Source: Azonexaceae bacterium (lineage in GTDB: Bacteria; Pseudomonadota; Gammaproteobacteria; Burkholderiales; Rhodocyclaceae). Taken from it: a stretch of DNA of 64,000 nt. Position numbers and translations under genes: made by a program. The notes below the pieces were generated by a model. The model was not told the origin of the DNA and made no database searches. It was given only the letters and a program-made list of their open reading frames with translations. Positions 17,118 to 24,407 of the stretch are shown here, piece after piece. How positions within the stretch are numbered: the first letter of the stretch is position 1; every line of letters starts with the position of its first letter. The stretch is taken from positions 1 through 64,000 of the forward strand of contig JAAXVL010000010.1 in NCBI GenBank assembly GCA_013335535.1, read 5' to 3'.

Positions 17118-17902
17118 GCACGCTGCCATACTCCCGCCAGGAAATGATGGCCATCGCCACCGGCCGCGAACTGCGCGACGGCGAACTCGCCATCTTCGGC
17201 GTCGGCCTCTCCATGCTCGCCGGCTACTTCGCCCAGGCCCACCACGCGCCCAATATCCGCGCCATGACCGAAGGCGGCGTCTATGGCGCCACTCCCGTCG
17301 GCGGCCTGCCCTGGGGCATCGAGTGCAACCGCATTTCGGCCAACGCGACGAGCTTCACCAACGCCATCGACGCCCTCGGCTTCCTTGTCGCCTCTGGTCG
17401 CTGCGACGTCGGCATCATCGGCGCCGCGCAGGTCGACAAATTCGGCAACGTGAACACCACGGGCATCTGGGACGGCGAAATCGGCGAAACCTACCGCCTG
17501 CCGAAAACCCGCCTGACCGGCGCCGGCGGCGCCAACGACATCGCCTGCGGCGCCGGCCGCGTCGTCATCATGGTCACGCACGAACCGAAGCGTTTCGCCG
17601 ACAAGGTCAGCTACATCAGCTCGCCGGGCTATCTCGACGGCGGCAATGCCCGCGACCAGTTCGGCTTCGTCGGCGGCGGCCCCTCGGCCATCGTCACCAC
17701 CCTCGGCATCCTGCGCCCCGACCCGGTCAGCAAGGAATTCATCCTCGACGCCTACTACGCCTTCTCCAGCGTCGACGAAATCCGCGCCGCCACCGGCTGG
17801 GATCTCAAGGTCTCGCCGACCGTCCATGTCGTCCCCGAGCCGAGCCTGGAAGAGCTTGCAGCCCTGCGCCGCGTCGATGAAACCGGCGCCCTGCGCATAT
17901 AA
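17114..17902 (+). CDS. CoA-transferase family protein, subunit B (GctB/IpdB-like)
   Basis: A 262-residue beta-type subunit: LAIFGVGLSMLAGYFAQAHH (about 25-44), MTEGGVYGATPVGGLPWGIE (about 51-70), and an AQVDKFGNVNTTGIWDG stretch near 108. Glu53 in TEGG sits where the covalent catalytic glutamate of glutaconate CoA-transferase beta subunits lies (about residue 54 from memory), so true CoA-transferase activity is possible. If that glutamate does not align, a hydrolase role like IpdAB is more likely. Translation is coupled to subunit A by a 4-base overlap. Confidence 0.82.
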   Translation: MSTLPYSRQEMMAIATGRELRDGELAIFGVGLSMLAGYFAQAHHAPNIRAMTEGGVYGATPVGGLPWGIECNRISANATSFTNAIDALGFLVASGRCDVGIIGAAQVDKFGNVNTTGIWDGEIGETYRLPKTRLTGAGGANDIACGAGRVVIMVTHEPKRFADKVSYISSPGYLDGGNARDQFGFVGGGPSAIVTTLGILRPDPVSKEFILDAYYAFSSVDEIRAATGWDLKVSPTVHVVPEPSLEELAALRRVDETGALRI

Positions 17903-17922
17903 CCTCACGAACAAGGAATACC

Positions 17923-18720
17923 ATGACTCACACCACCACCGACGCCCCGCTGGTCCTGCGCCACGACGACAACGGCGTCACCACCCTGACCCTGAACCGC
18001 CCACAAGCCCGCAACGCCCTGTCGCAAGGCATGCTGCGCGCCCTGCTCGACGCCTTTGCCGCCATCGCCGCCGACGACAGCGTGCGCGTCGTCATCCTCG
18101 CCGGTGCCGGCCCGGCCTTCTGCGCCGGCCACGACCTCAAGGAAATCCGCGCCGCCGGCTATGCCCGCGACTACACCGAAAAGCTCTTCGCCGACTGCGC
18201 CGAACTCATGCAAGCCATCGTCAAGCTGCCCAAGGTCGTCATCGCCCGCGTCCATGGCATCGCCACCGCCGCCGGCGCCCAGCTCGTCGCCAGCGCCGAC
18301 CTCGCCATCGCCACGCTCGATTCGCGCTTCGCGACGCCCGGCGTCAATATCGGCCTGTTCTGCTCGACACCGATGGTCGCCCTGTCGCGCAACGTCGCCC
18401 ACAAGCACGCCCTGCAAATGCTGCTCACCGGCGACCTGATCGATGCCCAGACGGCATTGCGCTTCGGCCTGGTCAACGAACTGGTTCCGGCCGAGCAACT
18501 CGAAGCGGCGACCCGCGATCTCGCTTCCAAAATTGCCTCAAAATCCCTGTTGACCGTGGCAATCGGCAAGGAAGCCTTCTACCGTCAGGCCGAACTACCG
18601 CTGGCCGATGCCTACGCCTACACACGCGACGTCATGGTCGCCAACCTCGAAGCGCAGGACGCCCAGGAAGGCATCAACGCCTTCATCGACAAGCGCCCGC
18701 CGGTCTGGTGCGGCCAATAA
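17923..18720 (+). CDS. Enoyl-CoA hydratase/isomerase family protein
   Basis: A 265-residue crotonase-fold protein. The core motifs are LTLNRPQARNALS (about 24-36), the oxyanion-hole segment AGAGPAFCAGHDLKEI (about 61-76) and IATAAGAQLVASADLAIAT (about 108-126). It hydrates or otherwise remodels an acyl-CoA. The C-terminal part KIASKSLLTVAIGKEAFYR is where a degenerate dispersed-repeat-like sequence lies at DNA level (18526-18563), probably convergence because this protein segment is conserved in the family. It lies 20 bases after the CoA-transferase pair and is likely co-transcribed. Confidence 0.85.
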   Translation: MTHTTTDAPLVLRHDDNGVTTLTLNRPQARNALSQGMLRALLDAFAAIAADDSVRVVILAGAGPAFCAGHDLKEIRAAGYARDYTEKLFADCAELMQAIVKLPKVVIARVHGIATAAGAQLVASADLAIATLDSRFATPGVNIGLFCSTPMVALSRNVAHKHALQMLLTGDLIDAQTALRFGLVNELVPAEQLEAATRDLASKIASKSLLTVAIGKEAFYRQAELPLADAYAYTRDVMVANLEAQDAQEGINAFIDKRPPVWCGQ

Positions 18721-18742
18721 GGCGGCACCCCGCGTCACAGGC

Positions 18743-18773
18743 ATAAGCACATAAGAATTGCGTCGTTTTCCGG
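18743..18773 (+). promoter_or_regulatory. Shared ATAAGC-type motif, copy 3
   Basis: ATAAGCACATAAGAATTGCG then TCGTTTTCCGG, 50-80 bases upstream of the acyl-CoA ligase gene. It is the best match to the consensus shared with 10051 and 10700, suggesting common regulation with sbp. Confidence 0.45.
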
Positions 18774-18822
18774 CTGCCGGTGGCGCCGGAAAATGCACGC
18801 AAACAATCCGGGAACAGCCCCC

Positions 18823-20166
18823 ATGACCACAGCCTCGAACACCACCGACCGCCCATATTGGGACGAAAAGCTCGAAACCCAATCGCGCGCCGACTGGGAT
18901 GCCCTCAAGCTCGACCTGCTCAAGAAGCACCTGCACCACGCCTACGCCAACTCGCCGTACTACAAGGCCAGCTTCGACGCGGCCGGCGTGCATCCGGACG
19001 ACGTCAAGTCGCTGGCCGACATCCGCCGCTTTCCGTTCATCGAGAAGAAAGTGCTGCGCGAACGCCAGGAAGCCCTGCCGCCCTTCGGCGATCTGGTCGC
19101 CGTGCCCGAGCGCGACATCGTCTACATCTCCGCCTCCAGCGGCTCGACTGGCGTACCCACTGCCTCCCCCTTCACGGCACAAGACTTTGACGACTGGATG
19201 GACTACGAAGCCCGCCAGTTCTGGTCATCCGGCCTGCGCCCGGAAGATCGCTACTGCCACTCGCTGAATTTCTCGCTCTTCGTCGGCGGTCCCTGCGTGC
19301 TCGGTGCCCAGAAACTCGGCGCCCTGTCCATCCATGCCGGCACCGTGCCCTCCGAACGCCTGCTCGCCATCGCCAAACAGTTCCAGGCCACCGCCATCTG
19401 GACAACGCCGTCCTACGCCTGGTATCTCGGCGAAACGGCGGTCAAGGAAGGCATTGACCCGAAGAAGGATCTGGCCATCAAGCGCATCTTTGTCGCCGGC
19501 GAACCCGGCGGCTCGATCCCCGAAACCCGCCAGCGCATCGAAGCGCTGTGGGGCGCCAAGGTTTACGACTACTACGGCCTCTCCGACATCTTCGGCTCCT
19601 GCGCCGGCATGTGCGAGGAACAGCACGGCCTGCACTGGGCCGAGGACCACATCCTCGTCGAAGTGCTCGACCCGGAAACCCAGGAACCGGTAGCCGAAGG
19701 CGAACGCGGCGAACTCGTCCTGACCACGCTGAAAAAAGCAGCGCGGCCGATGATCCGCTTCCGCACCGGCGACATCGTCAGTTTCACAAACGAACCCTGC
19801 ACCTGCGGGCGCACCTCGCAGCGCATGCTCGGCACGCACGGCCGGCTCGACGACATGCTCATCATCAAGGGCGTGAATATCTTCCCGAGCGACATCGAAG
19901 CCATCGCCCGCAAGGACCACGACCTGACCGGCGAATACAAGCTCATCGTCGAGCGCGACAACCACCTCGACATCCTGACCGTCGAGATCGAGCGCGCCGC
20001 CGCCGACGCCTCACGGGACGCCGAACTCGCCCACCGCTTCGCCGGCCACCTCAAATCCATTACTGGCGTCAGCGCCCGCATCGTGATCCTGCCGCCGGAC
20101 ACCTTGCCGCGCGCCACGCACAAGGCGAAACGGGTCGAGGACAGACGCAGCGGCGTCTGGGGCTAA
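18823..20166 (+). CDS. Phenylacetate-CoA ligase-like AMP-forming acyl-CoA ligase
   Basis: A 447-residue PaaK-type adenylate-forming enzyme: N-terminal YWDEKLETQSRADWDALK, the ATP-binding loop YISASSGSTGVPT (about 104-116), YDYYGLSDIFGSCAGMC (about 247-263), the hinge motif FRTGDIVSF and GRLDDMLIIKGVNIFPSDIE (about 340-359), and a C-terminal lysine-containing domain. It activates an aromatic or other carboxylic acid to its CoA thioester. The ATG at 18823 has GGGAA upstream; an ATG at 18793 would add ten residues. Clustering with the CoA-transferase-like pair and hydratase suggests one catabolic module whose entry step this enzyme provides. Confidence 0.85.
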   Translation: MTTASNTTDRPYWDEKLETQSRADWDALKLDLLKKHLHHAYANSPYYKASFDAAGVHPDDVKSLADIRRFPFIEKKVLRERQEALPPFGDLVAVPERDIVYISASSGSTGVPTASPFTAQDFDDWMDYEARQFWSSGLRPEDRYCHSLNFSLFVGGPCVLGAQKLGALSIHAGTVPSERLLAIAKQFQATAIWTTPSYAWYLGETAVKEGIDPKKDLAIKRIFVAGEPGGSIPETRQRIEALWGAKVYDYYGLSDIFGSCAGMCEEQHGLHWAEDHILVEVLDPETQEPVAEGERGELVLTTLKKAARPMIRFRTGDIVSFTNEPCTCGRTSQRMLGTHGRLDDMLIIKGVNIFPSDIEAIARKDHDLTGEYKLIVERDNHLDILTVEIERAAADASRDAELAHRFAGHLKSITGVSARIVILPPDTLPRATHKAKRVEDRRSGVWG

Positions 20167-20175
20167 GAAAACAGG

Positions 20176-20205
20176 AAGCCCGGCATTTCCGGGCTTTATT
20201 TTTAC
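20176..20205 (+). terminator. Intrinsic terminator after the acyl-CoA ligase gene
   Basis: AAGCCCGG-CATTT-CCGGGCTT followed by TATTTTTA: a perfect 8-bp GC-rich stem with U-tract, 10 bases past the stop codon. Confidence 0.88.
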
Positions 20206-20235
20206 ATTGGCTTAGGGCTGAAAACGCCCCTTAGC

Positions 20236-20326
20236 GGTAGTTGGTAGCTTGGGAAAGCGGACGTTCAGGAAAGGGGTGCAGAGCTAACTTGCCGGCGGAG
20301 CGTCCCGCTTGGCCGAAGAGTTAGGC
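20236..20326 (-). other. attC-like recombination site at the 3' end of the HEPN-motif gene
   Basis: Read on the minus strand, GCCTAAC (RYYYAAC box) overlaps the gene's stop codon. It is followed by TCTTCGGC and CAAGCGGGACG, then about 40 bases later the complementary arm CGTCCGCTT. The two inner arms pair with one unpaired G, an attC hallmark, and the spacing from outer box to inner arm (8 bases) equals that in the aadA-type attC I remember. The distal GTTRRRY box is not recognisable where expected (TACCAAC), so the site is degenerate or was cut by integration. Confidence 0.5.
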
Positions 20327-20920
20327 CTTCTCATTTTGCTCCCTCTCCAATTGGAGTTTCATTCGGCGCATTGCGGCATGATTGACATACACTCCAGCAC
20401 TCATTTGCTCCATAAAAAGCTCTCTTATTCCTCCGGGGTACCGGATTTTCAAATTTAATTCCGCGATGCGGGTGCCAATATCAGCAAGCGCTCCGTCCTC
20501 AAATTTTGTATGAATAATTTGATCGTCTTTTACTCTGAAGGTAGAGATCACTTTCGGCTCACTCACCGTAAAGTCCCACATGCCATGCACAATTGAGTTA
20601 CGAGCTTCCTTTAGCTCCAATATTATTTCGTAAGATTCAGTGAGAATTTTCTTCCGAGTGTCTTCAGCTGTATCTACTACACGCTCCTTCCAAAGCTCCA
20701 AAACCTCGGAAAAATTTCGATTTCTCATTGCACGGGGCAGCTGATTTACATGAATATCGGAGCCAAAACTCTCCAGAGCTTGAGAAAACACACCAGCTTC
20801 TAAAGCCCCCCACTGGGCAACGATATCGCCAATAATCCAGCACTCTTCATGAGTAAGTCCTGCATCCCAGCACTCTTTAATGTCTTTGTTATTACTCATG
20901 TCAAAGCCCTCGCACCTAAC
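20240..20920 (-). mobile_element. Possible single integron-type gene cassette carrying the HEPN-motif gene
   Basis: GTTAGGT (GTTRRRY) at 20914-20920, only 14 bases from the ATG, marks a cassette-like 5' boundary, and an attC-like element covers the stop codon. The gene inside is clearly AT-richer than both neighbours and has no relation to them. No integrase gene is in the window, so this would be a cassette at a secondary site or the remnant of an array. Confidence 0.45.
20321..20899 (-). CDS. Hypothetical protein with HEPN-type R-x4-H motif
   Basis: A 192-residue, mostly helical cytoplasmic protein without recognised full-length homology. EARNSIVHGMW (about 98-108) contains R-N-x3-H (R100 to H105), the catalytic signature of HEPN ribonucleases: arginine, polar residue, three residues, histidine. 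Its base composition is markedly lower in GC than flanking genes, implying transfer. No MNT nucleotidyltransferase antitoxin is adjacent. Candidate roles are a toxin or defence RNase carried on a mobile cassette; assignment rests on one motif only. Confidence 0.7.
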   Translation of the reverse strand: MSNNKDIKECWDAGLTHEECWIIGDIVAQWGALEAGVFSQALESFGSDIHVNQLPRAMRNRNFSEVLELWKERVVDTAEDTRKKILTESYEIILELKEARNSIVHGMWDFTVSEPKVISTFRVKDDQIIHTKFEDGALADIGTRIAELNLKIRYPGGIRELFMEQMSAGVYVNHAAMRRMKLQLEREQNEKA

Positions 20921-21130
20921 AGGGAAAATACGGACGCAGGGGTACGAATAACAGTTGATATTGCTGACGCTGCAATTGTTGCCCTAACCCATGACTTTCA
21001 GTCATTTTGAATATTAGCCACCAGTATAACCACTTCAATATGCGGGATTACTGCCGTTGGGCAATGTCTGCTTTGGCTAGGGACAACCAAGCGTCCGATT
21101 GTGGCCGAAAACTGCCAACACAAACCCGAG

Positions 21131-21628
21131 CTACCCACCCAACTCCATCACCATCTCATGCCAAACCATCCCGCCGTGGTCCGATGGCGACGGCTGCACA
21201 TAGCGGTAGCCGAATTTCCGATAGAGGTCGATGTGCAGCTCCCGGCACATGAGGTGGATGCTGCGCTTGCCGGCCTTTGCTGCCTGTTCGACGAAGTGGC
21301 GCATTAGCACTGTCGAGTAGCCCTGCCCCTGGTGTTCCGGGGCAATGACGACGGACATGATGACGACGTTGGGTGCGGTCGGGTTGTGGCCGACTAGTTC
21401 CTTGAAGGCTTCGTCGGCCATGACGACTTCGTCGGCGCAGCCGCTGTTGATGAAGCCGATGACCTCGCCGGTGCGCTCCAGCACGACGAAGCCTTGCGGG
21501 TACTGGCGGATGCGCGTGGCGATCTTTTCCCGGGTGGCGGCTTCGTCGCCTTCGTAGGCGGTGCGCTCGATCTCGTAGCAACGATCGAGGTCGCGCGCTT
21601 CGACCTGGCGCAAACTCAGCTCGCTCAT
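21131..21628 (-). CDS. GNAT family N-acetyltransferase
   Basis: A 165-residue acetyltransferase: LRQVEARDLDRCYEIERTAY at the N-terminus and the acetyl-CoA-binding motif A VVIAPEHQGQGYSTVLMRHF (about 90-109) with the Q/R-x-x-G-x-G/A pattern, then LYRKFGYRYVQPS. It resembles the arylalkylamine-type acetyltransferase subgroup; substrate unknown. The gene ends a three-gene minus-strand run with the hydrolase and sulfhydrylase genes, 11 bases after the hydrolase stop. Confidence 0.85.
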   Translation of the reverse strand: MSELSLRQVEARDLDRCYEIERTAYEGDEAATREKIATRIRQYPQGFVVLERTGEVIGFINSGCADEVVMADEAFKELVGHNPTAPNVVIMSVVIAPEHQGQGYSTVLMRHFVEQAAKAGKRSIHLMCRELHIDLYRKFGYRYVQPSPSDHGGMVWHEMVMELGG

Positions 21629-21639
21629 GGCCCTGCCGT

Positions 21640-22449
21640 TCAGGGCTTGGCCAGGAAGGCGATTAGCGCGTCGAGCACGGCGTCGGGGCGTTCGGCCATC
21701 AGGGCGTGGCCGCTGCCCTCGATGCTCGCCAGCCGGGCGCCGGGAATGGCGGCTTGGACGGCCTTGGCGACCTTGGGCGATGTCATCTTGTCCTGCGTGC
21801 CGGCGATGACAAGCGTCGGCGCCGTGATGGCCGACAGGCTTTCCAGCGGCCGCGTGTAGGCGTTGCAGGCCGTAAGGTCGACGTGGAAGACGCCGGGTTT
21901 CTGGCGGGCCATGAGGCGCTCGTTGACGCCGAGCAGCCACAGGCCGGGCACGGTATTGCCGCCGATCTGCCCAGTTGCCGAGTAGGACCAGGTGTTGATC
22001 ATGGCGGCGGCCTTCGGTTCGTTGTCGCGCGCGGCATCGAGCAGGACCGGCGCGACCGGCATGGGCAACGAGGTGCCGATGAGCACGGCTTGTTTGACGC
22101 GCGCCGCGTGGCTGACGGCCAGTTCGAGCGTGACCAGAGAACCCATGCTGTGGCCGATGATGCTGGCCTGGGCGACACCGAGTACATCGAGCAAGGCGAC
22201 GATCCAGTCGGCGATGGCTTCGACCGAAGCGAGCGGCTCGCCGGCGCTCTGGCCATGTCCCGGCAGATCGGGCGCCAGTACGGAAAAGCCGTGATGGGCG
22301 AACCAGCGGCTTTGCAGCGTCCAGCAGGAATGGTCCTGCTGTGCGCCGTGGATAAAGACGACGACCGGCTGGCTGCCGACCGCTTCCGGCGCCAATTTCT
22401 TGCCGCCGGTGTAAATGTAGGTGGAGTGTCCCTTGACCGTGATCTGCAT
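21640..22449 (-). CDS. Alpha/beta hydrolase
   Basis: A 269-residue alpha/beta-hydrolase-fold protein: oxyanion motif FIHGAQQDHSCW (about 32-43), nucleophile elbow IGHSMGSLV (about 98-106), acid in GTQDKMTSP and histidine in EGSGHALMAERP. C-C bond hydrolases such as MhpC share this fold, but the HGAQQD motif and the distance from the mhp operon argue against calling it MhpC. It lies between GNAT and sulfhydrylase genes with 3- and 11-base gaps, so it is co-transcribed. Confidence 0.82.
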   Translation of the reverse strand: MQITVKGHSTYIYTGGKKLAPEAVGSQPVVVFIHGAQQDHSCWTLQSRWFAHHGFSVLAPDLPGHGQSAGEPLASVEAIADWIVALLDVLGVAQASIIGHSMGSLVTLELAVSHAARVKQAVLIGTSLPMPVAPVLLDAARDNEPKAAAMINTWSYSATGQIGGNTVPGLWLLGVNERLMARQKPGVFHVDLTACNAYTRPLESLSAITAPTLVIAGTQDKMTSPKVAKAVQAAIPGARLASIEGSGHALMAERPDAVLDALIAFLAKP

Positions 22450-22452
22450 GGC

Positions 22453-23742
22453 TCAGGCCCTCGCGGCGGCAGCGAGGCCGCGGTTGATGTCCTCGATCAG
22501 GTCGCTCGGGTCTTCGAGGCCGATGGACAGGCGGATGGTGCCGGGGTGGATGCCGGCGGCGACCAGCGCTTCGTCGGACATGCGGAAGTGCGTTGTCGAG
22601 GCGGGATGGATGACCAGCGACTTGGCATCGCCGACATTCGCGAGGTGTGAGAAGACCTTGAGCGCCTCGATGAATTTGCGCCCGGCCGCCCGGCCGCCGC
22701 TCAGGTTGAAGGTGAAGACCGAACTGGCGCCCTTGGGCAGCAGCTTTTGCGCCAGCGCGTGGTCCGGATGCTCAGGCAGATCGGGGTGATTGACGGCATC
22801 GACCGTGGTGCCGACCTGCTTGGCCAGATGGGCGATCACGGCGCGGGTGTTGTCGATATGGCGTGCCATGCGCAGCGGCAGAGTTTCAAGCCCCTGCAGG
22901 ATCTGGAAGGCGTTGAACGGGCTCAGGCAGGCGCCGAAGTCGCGCACGCCTTCGCGCCGGGCGCGCAGCAGGAAAGCGGCGACGGTGGATTCCTCGGTGA
23001 AGACCATGTCGTGGAAGCCTTCGTACGGCTCAGACAGGGTCGGGAAATTGCCGCTCTTGGCCCAATCGAAAGCACCGGAATCGACAACCACACCGCCGAT
23101 CACCGTGCCGTGGCCAGAGAGAAACTTGGTCGCGGAATGGAAGACGAGGTCTGCACCGTGATCGAAGGGTTTCAACAAATAAGGCGTCGTGAAGGTCGAA
23201 TCGACCAGCAACGGCAGGCCGTGTTCGTGGGCCAGCGCCGAGACGCGCTGGATGTCGAGGACGTCGAGACCGGGGTTGCCCAGTGTTTCGCCAAAGAAAA
23301 GCCGGGTTTCCGGACGGATGGCGTTCTTCCAGGCATCGATGTCGCGCGGATCAACGAAAGTGGTGGTGATGCCAAAACGCGGCAGCGTGTATTCGAGCAG
23401 GTTGTGCGAACCGCCGTAGAGCGAGCGGCTGGCGACGATGTGGCCGCCGGCACCCATCAGCGTGGTAATGGCCAGATGCAGCGCGGCTTGTCCGGAGGCC
23501 ACGGCAATCGCCCCGACGCCGCCTTCGAGCGCGGCCATGCGCTCTTCGAACACGGCATTGGTCGGGTTGGAAATGCGCGAATAGACATGACCGCCGCGCT
23601 CCATGTTGAACAGCGCCGCCGCCTGGTCGGCATCCTTGAAGACGTAGGACGAACTCAGGTAGATCGGCTGGGCGCGGGCGCCGTACTGGCTATCCGGCAC
23701 CTGGCCGGCATGCAGGGAAAGGGTGTCGAAGCGGTAGGTCAT
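22453..23742 (-). CDS. O-acetylhomoserine sulfhydrylase-like PLP enzyme (paralogue 1)
   Basis: A 429-residue member of the Cys/Met-metabolism PLP family: FDTLSLHAGQVPD at the N-terminus, YSRISNPT (about 60-67), and the PLP lysine in VFHSATKFLSGHGTVIGG (about 195-212). The overall pattern is MetY (O-acetylhomoserine plus sulfide to homocysteine). It diverges from a second paralogue region at 24408. An alternative ATG at 23748 adds MV; neither start has a clear ribosome-binding site. Leads a minus-strand operon with the hydrolase and GNAT genes. Confidence 0.87.
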   Translation of the reverse strand: MTYRFDTLSLHAGQVPDSQYGARAQPIYLSSSYVFKDADQAAALFNMERGGHVYSRISNPTNAVFEERMAALEGGVGAIAVASGQAALHLAITTLMGAGGHIVASRSLYGGSHNLLEYTLPRFGITTTFVDPRDIDAWKNAIRPETRLFFGETLGNPGLDVLDIQRVSALAHEHGLPLLVDSTFTTPYLLKPFDHGADLVFHSATKFLSGHGTVIGGVVVDSGAFDWAKSGNFPTLSEPYEGFHDMVFTEESTVAAFLLRARREGVRDFGACLSPFNAFQILQGLETLPLRMARHIDNTRAVIAHLAKQVGTTVDAVNHPDLPEHPDHALAQKLLPKGASSVFTFNLSGGRAAGRKFIEALKVFSHLANVGDAKSLVIHPASTTHFRMSDEALVAAGIHPGTIRLSIGLEDPSDLIEDINRGLAAAARA

Positions 23743-23877
23743 GACCATGGGGTGCGTTAACGGTAAGCACCGGATGCTACGCATCCCGCCCGGCGCCTGC
23801 AAATCAGGTTTTCTGCTTTGCATATGCCGATCACGCAGATGACCGCCGGCAACCATCTGCGCAAACGCTATATGCTT

Positions 23878-23896
23878 CTAACGATTTGATCGTTAG
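23878..23896. promoter_or_regulatory. Perfect palindrome in the divergent sulfhydrylase promoter region
   Basis: CTAACGAT-TTG-ATCGTTAG, an 8-bp perfect inverted repeat, lies 31 bases upstream of the CoA-binding-protein gene and between two divergently transcribed methionine-pathway units. It looks like an operator; no known methionine box was matched. Confidence 0.5.
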
Positions 23897-23927
23897 CTGA
23901 CGCCGATCCATGGCTAGAATAGCCGCC

Positions 23928-24398
23928 ATGAGCGATATCAACACCCTGCGCCGCGTGCTGCGCGAAAGCCGCACCCTGGCCATCGTCGGCCTTTCTGCCG
24001 ACTGGTTCAGGCCGTCCAATTTCGCCGCCAAGTACATGCAGGCGCACGGTTACCGGATCATTCCGGTCAATCCGAAATACGACGAAATCCTTGGCGAGAA
24101 GTGCTATCCCAATCTGGCCGCCATCCCGGAGCCGGTCGATATGGTGGACGTCTTCCGCAAACCGGCCGATGCCCCGGCCATTGCCAAGGAAGCCGTGGCC
24201 ATCGGCGCGAAAACGCTGTGGCTGCAGATCGGCGTGATCAGCGACGAGGCTTTGAAAATTGCCCAAAATTCCGGGTTGACCGTGGTAATGGACCGCTGCG
24301 TCAAGATCGAATACGCCCGCCTGTTCGGCGGACTCAACTGGTTCGGCGTCAATACCAAACTCATTTCCTCCCGTCGGCCAACCTGGCTGCCCCACTGA
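23928..24398 (+). CDS. CoA-binding (YccU-like) domain protein
   Basis: A 156-residue Rossmann-fold CoA_binding_2 protein: TLAIVGLSADWFRPSNFAAK (about 17-36), GYRIIPVNPKYDEILGEKCY, and MDRCVKIEYARL near the C-terminus are conserved in YccU-like proteins. Function unknown. It lies 9 bases before the MetY gene and is presumably co-transcribed. ATG at 23928 is preferred over an in-frame upstream start that has no support. Confidence 0.85.
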   Translation: MSDINTLRRVLRESRTLAIVGLSADWFRPSNFAAKYMQAHGYRIIPVNPKYDEILGEKCYPNLAAIPEPVDMVDVFRKPADAPAIAKEAVAIGAKTLWLQIGVISDEALKIAQNSGLTVVMDRCVKIEYARLFGGLNWFGVNTKLISSRRPTWLPH

Positions 24399-24407
24399 AA
24401 GATTCCC

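Noticed and set aside
18526..18563. True copy of the dispersed repeat within the enoyl-CoA hydratase gene
   Set aside because: The protein segment SKSxLxVxIGKEAF is conserved in the family, so resemblance to the repeat may be convergence; not counted among the strong copies. The copy at 24254 is doubtful for the same reason.
21640..22449. MhpC (C-C bond hydrolase) completing the mhp pathway
   Set aside because: Distant from the operon, co-transcribed with MetY and GNAT genes, and lacks MhpC-like sequence around the nucleophile.
23743..24407. SAM riboswitch upstream of the MetY genes
   Set aside because: No SAM-I/SAM-II-like conserved core could be traced in either leader; only the short palindrome at 23878 is clear.
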